Shown: positions 52,805 through 56,771 of the stretch, in pieces
How positions within the stretch are numbered: the stretch's first letter is position 1
Layout of the letters: each line of letters begins with the position of its first letter
From: Hungateiclostridiaceae bacterium UBA1305
GTDB lineage: Bacteria > Bacillota > Clostridia > Acetivibrionales > DTU013
Direction: 5' to 3'
Length of the DNA: 56,771 nt
Assembly (NCBI GenBank): GCA_002307275.1
Contig: DBTX01000078.1
Coordinates: forward strand, 134,036 to 190,806
Made by a program: the position numbers and the translations under genes
The notes under the pieces: model-generated
What the model was told of the DNA's origin: nothing
The model's input: the letters and a program-made list of their open reading frames with translations, nothing else
Database searches by the model: none

Positions 52805-53830
52805 TTAATTTTGATAATACTCCCTGTACCAGCCTACAAACTTTTCAATTCCATCGCTTATAGCAGTTTGTGGTTTGAAGCCGACATCTCTTATCAAGTC
52901 ATCCACATCTGCATAGGTTTTTGAAACATCACCCGCCTGTAAAGGTAAATAATTTTTAATTGCCTTCTTCCTGAGCTTTTCTTCGAGTGTACTGATAAAG
53001 TCCTCCAGCCTGACCGGCTGATTGTTACCAATATTATATACCCTGTATGGTGCGCTGCTCGTGCCCGGATCCGGGCAATATGCATCCCATCCGGGGTTTG
53101 GCTCGGGTGTCCTGTCAATCAGTCTGTAAATGCCTTCTACGATATCCTCAACATAGGTGAAATCTCTCATCATCTCTCCATTATTGAATACATCTATCGG
53201 TTTCCCCTCCAAAATGGCTTTGGTAAATAAGAAAAGAGCCATATCCGGTCTTCCCCACGGTCCATATACCGTAAAGAAACGGAGGCCGGTAACAGCCAAA
53301 CCGAATATATGACTGTACGTGTGAGCCATTAATTCGTTTGATTTCTTTGTCGCCGCATATAAGCTGACCGGATGATCAACATTATCATGCACTGAAAATG
53401 GAATTTTAGTATTTGCTCCATATACGGAGCTGGAGGATGCAAAAATCAGATGCCTGACCTTGTTGAATCTGCACGCTTCCAATATGTTTAAAAAACCCGT
53501 TATATTGGAATCTATATATGCCTGAGGATTTAAAAGGCTGTATCTGACACCGGCCTGGGCAGCAAGGTTTATTACTATTTTTATATTGTTTTCTTCAAAT
53601 AAATTGGAAACCGCTTTGGAATCCTCAAGCGATATCCTGTGAAAATCCAGCTCGCCGCACTCTTCCAGCAGTCTTAGTCTGGATTTCTTCAACGTAACAT
53701 CATAATAACCGTTCATATTATCCAGACCAATGATCCTCTTACCCTGCTGCAATAATCTCTTTGTCAAATGAAACCCGATAAAACCAGCGCAACCGGTGAC
53801 AAGAATATCCCCAGTCTCTTCCAAATGCAT
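52805..53830 (-). CDS. UDP-glucuronate 4-epimerase-like SDR enzyme
   Basis: A 341-aa extended SDR: ILVTGCAGFIGFHLTKRLL, GLDNMNGYYDVTLKKSRL, FASSSSVYGANTKIPFS, catalytic YAATKKSNE and FTVYGPWGRPDMALFLFT. This is the pattern of UDP-glucuronate 4-epimerases (LpsL/Cap1J/WbnF), which make UDP-galacturonate for surface polymers. It is embedded between nadB (12 bp away) and nadC (28 bp), an unusual position for a surface-glycan gene. The start ATG 53830 is close to an AGGGG; a slightly longer form overlapping nadB is possible. Confidence 0.9.
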   Translation of the reverse strand: MHLEETGDILVTGCAGFIGFHLTKRLLQQGKRIIGLDNMNGYYDVTLKKSRLRLLEECGELDFHRISLEDSKAVSNLFEENNIKIVINLAAQAGVRYSLLNPQAYIDSNITGFLNILEACRFNKVRHLIFASSSSVYGANTKIPFSVHDNVDHPVSLYAATKKSNELMAHTYSHIFGLAVTGLRFFTVYGPWGRPDMALFLFTKAILEGKPIDVFNNGEMMRDFTYVEDIVEGIYRLIDRTPEPNPGWDAYCPDPGTSSAPYRVYNIGNNQPVRLEDFISTLEEKLRKKAIKNYLPLQAGDVSKTYADVDDLIRDVGFKPQTAISDGIEKFVGWYREYYQN

Positions 53831-53841
53831 CAACCCCTGAA

Positions 53842-55437
53842 TCAGAATTTCTTGATAATATGTCTTTTCCAATTTATGTCGTCTGTTTTGTCGAAATCCA
53901 GACGGAAATGGGCGCCCCTGCTTTCCTCGCGTTCCAGTGCGGACTCAACGACCAGCTTGGATAAAAGTTGGACATTTTGAAGCTCAAAGTCCGCCAATGC
54001 CTCATTTTTCATATCTTCTATCTCTTTGCCGAGGGCGTTGATTTTTTCAAGTGCACTCGTCAGGCTCTTTTCTTCTCTTATGATTCCGACATCCATTGTC
54101 ATGACCTTCCGTATTTCAGCCTTTGCAGAATGCCTGTCAAAATCGTGCAGTACACGATCCGTTTTATTCACTACATCCTTAAAGGAGATCGTTCTGCCTG
54201 TACATCCGAGAATATCGGAAACCTGGGTTCCTATTTTCCTTCCGAATACCAGGCCTTCAAGAAGAGAGTTGCTGGCAAGACGATTGGCACCGTGGATCCC
54301 ATTGCAGGCGGACTCTCCACAGGTAAACAGCCCTTTGATTTTTGTCCTCCCCAGGACATCCGCCCGGATCCCGCCCATGCAGTAATGCTCCGCGGGAGCT
54401 ACCGGTATCATATCCTTTGCCATATCTATCCCATATCCAAGGCAGGTCTTGTATATGTTGGGGAATCTGTTTTCCAAATAATCCTGTCCCTTAAATGCTA
54501 TGTCAAGATAGACGAATTCAGAATCTGTTCTTTTCATTTCCTCAAATATTGCCCTGGATACAACATCCCTCGGTGCAAGTTCATTCAGCGAGTGATACTC
54601 GGGCATAAAGCGCTTGCCGTTTATATTCTTTAAAAGCGCGCCCTCACCTCTTACAGCTTCAGATATAAGAAAGTTCTTGTTGTCCGGATGGAACAGCACC
54701 GTAGGATGAAACTGCACAAACTCCAGATCCATCAGCTCGGCTCCCGCCCTGTAAGCCATACAAACCCCGTCGCCGGTCGCAACCTCGGGATTGGTCGTAT
54801 AGCTGTACAACTGTCCGTATCCGCCAGTCGCACAAATGATAATATTGGATATGTACAATTTAAGACAGCCTGCGTCTTCAGAATAGGTCAGTACGCCTTT
54901 GCAGGTGTCATTTTCAGTAATCAAGTCTATCACGAAGCATCTTTCATGGATATCAATATTGCTTCGTGTCTTCACTACGGCAATAAGCTTGTCCAGCACT
55001 TCCTTCCCCGTTGTATCACCTGCATGGATGATCCTGTTCATACTGTGAGCTGCTTCTCTGGAAAGAGAAAGCTCATCATTGCTCTTCTTGTCAAAGTTGA
55101 CACCAAAGTCACAAAGCCGGTCAATATTTCCTGCCGCCTCATTGACAAGGACCCTGACCGTTTCTTCATCACAAAGGCCGGCACCTGCATAAAGCGTGTC
55201 CTTCAGATGCAGCTCGGGCGAATCCTTCTTGTCGAGCGAAACAGCAATACCGCCTTGTGCCAGGACAGAGTTGCTTATATCGAGAGTCTCCTTGGTCAAA
55301 ATGGCTACATCGAATCTCTCGGGAATTTCAAGTGCTGTATATACGCCTGCAATTCCGCTTCCTATTATAACTACGTCATGATATTCCTTCACTAATTCCC
55401 TTGTATCGAAATCTGCCAGATATCTTTGCTTATTCAA
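53842..55437 (-). CDS. nadB: L-aspartate oxidase
   Basis: A 531-aa FAD enzyme oxidising aspartate to iminoaspartate for quinolinate synthesis. FAD-binding VVIIGSGIAGVYTALE, SNSVLAQGGIAVSL, IHAGDTTGKEVLD, LEFVQFHPTVL and GIHGANRLASNSLLEGLVFG are all in place. Start TTG 55437 with AAGGAA upstream. Coupled with nadA 106 bp upstream; the intervening DNA is filled mainly by a 16-bp tandem repeat. Confidence 0.97.
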   Translation of the reverse strand: MNKQRYLADFDTRELVKEYHDVVIIGSGIAGVYTALEIPERFDVAILTKETLDISNSVLAQGGIAVSLDKKDSPELHLKDTLYAGAGLCDEETVRVLVNEAAGNIDRLCDFGVNFDKKSNDELSLSREAAHSMNRIIHAGDTTGKEVLDKLIAVVKTRSNIDIHERCFVIDLITENDTCKGVLTYSEDAGCLKLYISNIIICATGGYGQLYSYTTNPEVATGDGVCMAYRAGAELMDLEFVQFHPTVLFHPDNKNFLISEAVRGEGALLKNINGKRFMPEYHSLNELAPRDVVSRAIFEEMKRTDSEFVYLDIAFKGQDYLENRFPNIYKTCLGYGIDMAKDMIPVAPAEHYCMGGIRADVLGRTKIKGLFTCGESACNGIHGANRLASNSLLEGLVFGRKIGTQVSDILGCTGRTISFKDVVNKTDRVLHDFDRHSAKAEIRKVMTMDVGIIREEKSLTSALEKINALGKEIEDMKNEALADFELQNVQLLSKLVVESALEREESRGAHFRLDFDKTDDINWKRHIIKKF

Positions 55438-55478
55438 TAGTTGTTCCTTCTTTCGCTTATTACTGAAGCATTTGAGCA

Positions 55479-55542
55479 GTCTTTCTCCGAGGTAGTATTT
55501 CTCGCGGGTTGTATTTCTCCGGGGTTGTATTTCTCCGGGGAT
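55479..55542. repeat. four 16-bp tandem repeats between nadA and nadB
   Basis: Units at 55479, 55495, 55511 and 55527; the last two are GTATTTCTCCGGGGTT and a copy ending AT, the first two are diverged. The array ends one base before the nadA stop codon. Confidence 0.85.
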
Positions 55543-55543
55543 T

Positions 55544-56455
55544 CTATTCCACCTGCAACATTCTGTCCAGAGGCATTCTTGCTCTGGCCATCAATTGTTC
55601 GTCCAGTACAATATTGTTTTTCATATCCCTTAGCGCTTTATAAACGCTTTCCAGCGAGGTCTTTTTCATGTTGGGGCATACCAGACCGGGTGACAGCAAA
55701 TAGAACTGCTTGTCCGGACTATCCTTCTTCAGCTTGTACATTACACCCATTTCCGTACCAATGATGAATTTTTTAGCAGTACTTGCCGCTGCATAATCAA
55801 TGATCTGTTTCGTGCTTCCGGCAAAATCCGCAAGTTCAACCACTTCAGGTCTGCATTCGGGGTGAACCAATAAAAGTGCATCTGGATGCAACTCTTTGAC
55901 CTTCTTTACATCTTCCGGCTTTATTCTGTGATGTGTAGCACAAAAGCCCTGCCATAATATAATATGTTTTTCCGGCACCATTTTTGCAACATAGCTTCCA
56001 AGATTACAGTCAGGTACAAACAGGATCTCCTCCTGATCCAGGGATCTTATCACCTTCAGGGCATTTGAAGAAGTGCAGCAGATGTCGCATTCCGCCTTTA
56101 CTTCCGCTGTAGAATTGATGTAGCAGACCACAGCGGCTTGCGGATGCTTTTTTTTGGCTTCTCTTAGTGCCTCTGCCGTGACCATCTCAGCCATTGGACA
56201 GCCTGCATCTATTTCGGGCAGCAGTACCGTTTTCTCAGGCGACAGCAGCTTTGCGCTTTCTGCCATGAAATGAACACCACAGAATACAATTACTTCATGA
56301 GGGCTTGATGCACAATACCTGCTCAATGCAAAAGAATCGCCCACCACATCTGCAATTTCCTGGACGTCATCTATCTGATAATTATGTGCAACGATCACCG
56401 CATTCCTGCTTTTTTTCAATTTTGCAATATTATCAATTAATTCCTGCTTATTCAT
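55544..56455 (-). CDS. nadA: quinolinate synthase
   Basis: A 303-aa [4Fe-4S] enzyme condensing iminoaspartate with dihydroxyacetone phosphate. Visible: VIVAHNYQIDDVQEIADVVG, and the three cluster cysteines in VIVFCGVHFMAE, the CDICCTSSNA region and GLVCPNMKKTS. I choose ATG 56455 with GAGGAAGAG upstream; longer readings from 56566 add a segment not typical of the family. First gene of the nad operon. Confidence 0.96.
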   Translation of the reverse strand: MNKQELIDNIAKLKKSRNAVIVAHNYQIDDVQEIADVVGDSFALSRYCASSPHEVIVFCGVHFMAESAKLLSPEKTVLLPEIDAGCPMAEMVTAEALREAKKKHPQAAVVCYINSTAEVKAECDICCTSSNALKVIRSLDQEEILFVPDCNLGSYVAKMVPEKHIILWQGFCATHHRIKPEDVKKVKELHPDALLLVHPECRPEVVELADFAGSTKQIIDYAAASTAKKFIIGTEMGVMYKLKKDSPDKQFYLLSPGLVCPNMKKTSLESVYKALRDMKNNIVLDEQLMARARMPLDRMLQVE

Positions 56456-56771
56456 TCTCTTCCTCGCCATCTGCAGCATAAGTTTCCATAGTGCTTGCAA
56501 TTTCGCGACCTTCAGGTTGCATGCTTTAATACATTTTAATACTTGGTACAATGTTTGTAAAGACATTAATAATGTACAAAAAAGAAGCGAAAAATATATT
56601 TACTTTGGTGAACTTTCCGTTGGATAATGACGTATTATCCTTAAGCAGAAATCAAAAGATTTTCTGCAAGGGTATTAAAGTATATAGGCAAAGCAGTTCT
56701 GTAAATGTAGATAGGCTTTTCCAATAAAATAAAACAAATGAATAAGCAGCACAAAGCCCTGTGCTTGATAG
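56456..56771. other. nad operon upstream region
   Basis: No gene is supported in the last 316 bp. It holds the nadA promoter and palindrome (56533-56575), a weak stem GCAGAAATC/GATTTTCTGC near 56645-56668, and at the window edge the hairpin AGCACA/TGTGCT (about 56748-56765) followed on the minus strand by T-rich sequence, perhaps the terminator of a gene outside the window. Confidence 0.45.
56533..56575 (-). promoter_or_regulatory. putative nadA promoter with adjoining palindrome
   Basis: On the minus strand TTTACA (56561-56556), 17 bp, TAAAAT (56538-56533). A perfect odd palindrome ACATTAATAATGT (56563-56575) abuts the -35. The overlapping TGTCTTTACA loosely resembles NiaR-type operators, which repress nad genes in Firmicutes; I give this from memory and it is unproven. 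Confidence 0.4.

Noticed and set aside
54688..55395. 235-aa plus-strand open frame
   Set aside because: Shadow of nadB; lacks any family motif and is explained by codon structure of the real gene.

Overview
The window looks like a chromosomal segment from a low-to-moderate-GC, endospore-forming clostridium. Gene content points to the cluster III clostridia (Acetivibrio / Ruminiclostridium type), but that is inference and no rRNA or other phylogenetic marker is present. Supporting genes are a WalRK/YycHI operon, spore genes (SASP, cwlJ, gerQ), proteins with SLH (S-layer homology) domains, and a large surface-glycan locus. I saw no CRISPR array, tRNA or rRNA.

Left end (1-7555, minus strand): the cell-wall stress operon walR-walK-(249-aa secreted protein)-yycH-yycI-murA-walJ. 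It has a good promoter before walR. A near-perfect WalR-box promoter also lies between walK and the secreted-protein gene. Next (7692-15024) are an SLH surface protein, two tandem TolC-family genes, a truncated RND efflux pump gene, and a response regulator with a truncated histidine kinase. The last group looks like a regulator-kinase-pump-TolC efflux operon that has collapsed by deletion.

Centre (15174-40994, all minus strand, about 26 kb): a Wzx/Wzy-type glycan locus with a plausible promoter at 41026-41054 and a terminator at 15155-15181. It encodes the UDP-N-acetyl-L-fucosamine pathway (capE, capF, capG), a CapD/PglF-type dehydratase, and a small initiating phosphosugar transferase. It also holds a complete ADP-L-glycero-D-manno-heptose pathway (gmhA, hldE, gmhB, hldD), seven glycosyltransferases, a GHMP-kinase/nucleotidyltransferase fusion, a flippase and two paralogous O-antigen polymerase/ligase-type proteins. 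SLH proteins flank the locus on both sides, so an S-layer or cell-surface glycan is the simplest product. Decay is visible: a 109-bp triplication of the capE 3' end, remnants of an FkbM methyltransferase and a glycosyltransferase at 35183-35457, and a 21-bp minisatellite inside one glycosyltransferase.

Right part (41329-56771): an SLH/fibronectin-III protein, a degraded mobile region (XRE regulator remnant, two frameshifted tyrosine recombinases, a 17-bp inverted repeat), and a 990-aa S-layer-like protein with a consensus promoter. These are followed by a SASP gene, cwlJ-gerQ, a CBS-domain protein, a secreted lipase-like protein and the NAD operon nadA-nadB-(UDP-sugar epimerase)-nadC. Between the lipase and nadC lies a cluster of DnaA-box-like sequences (two perfect 9-mers) that coincides with two terminator hairpins.
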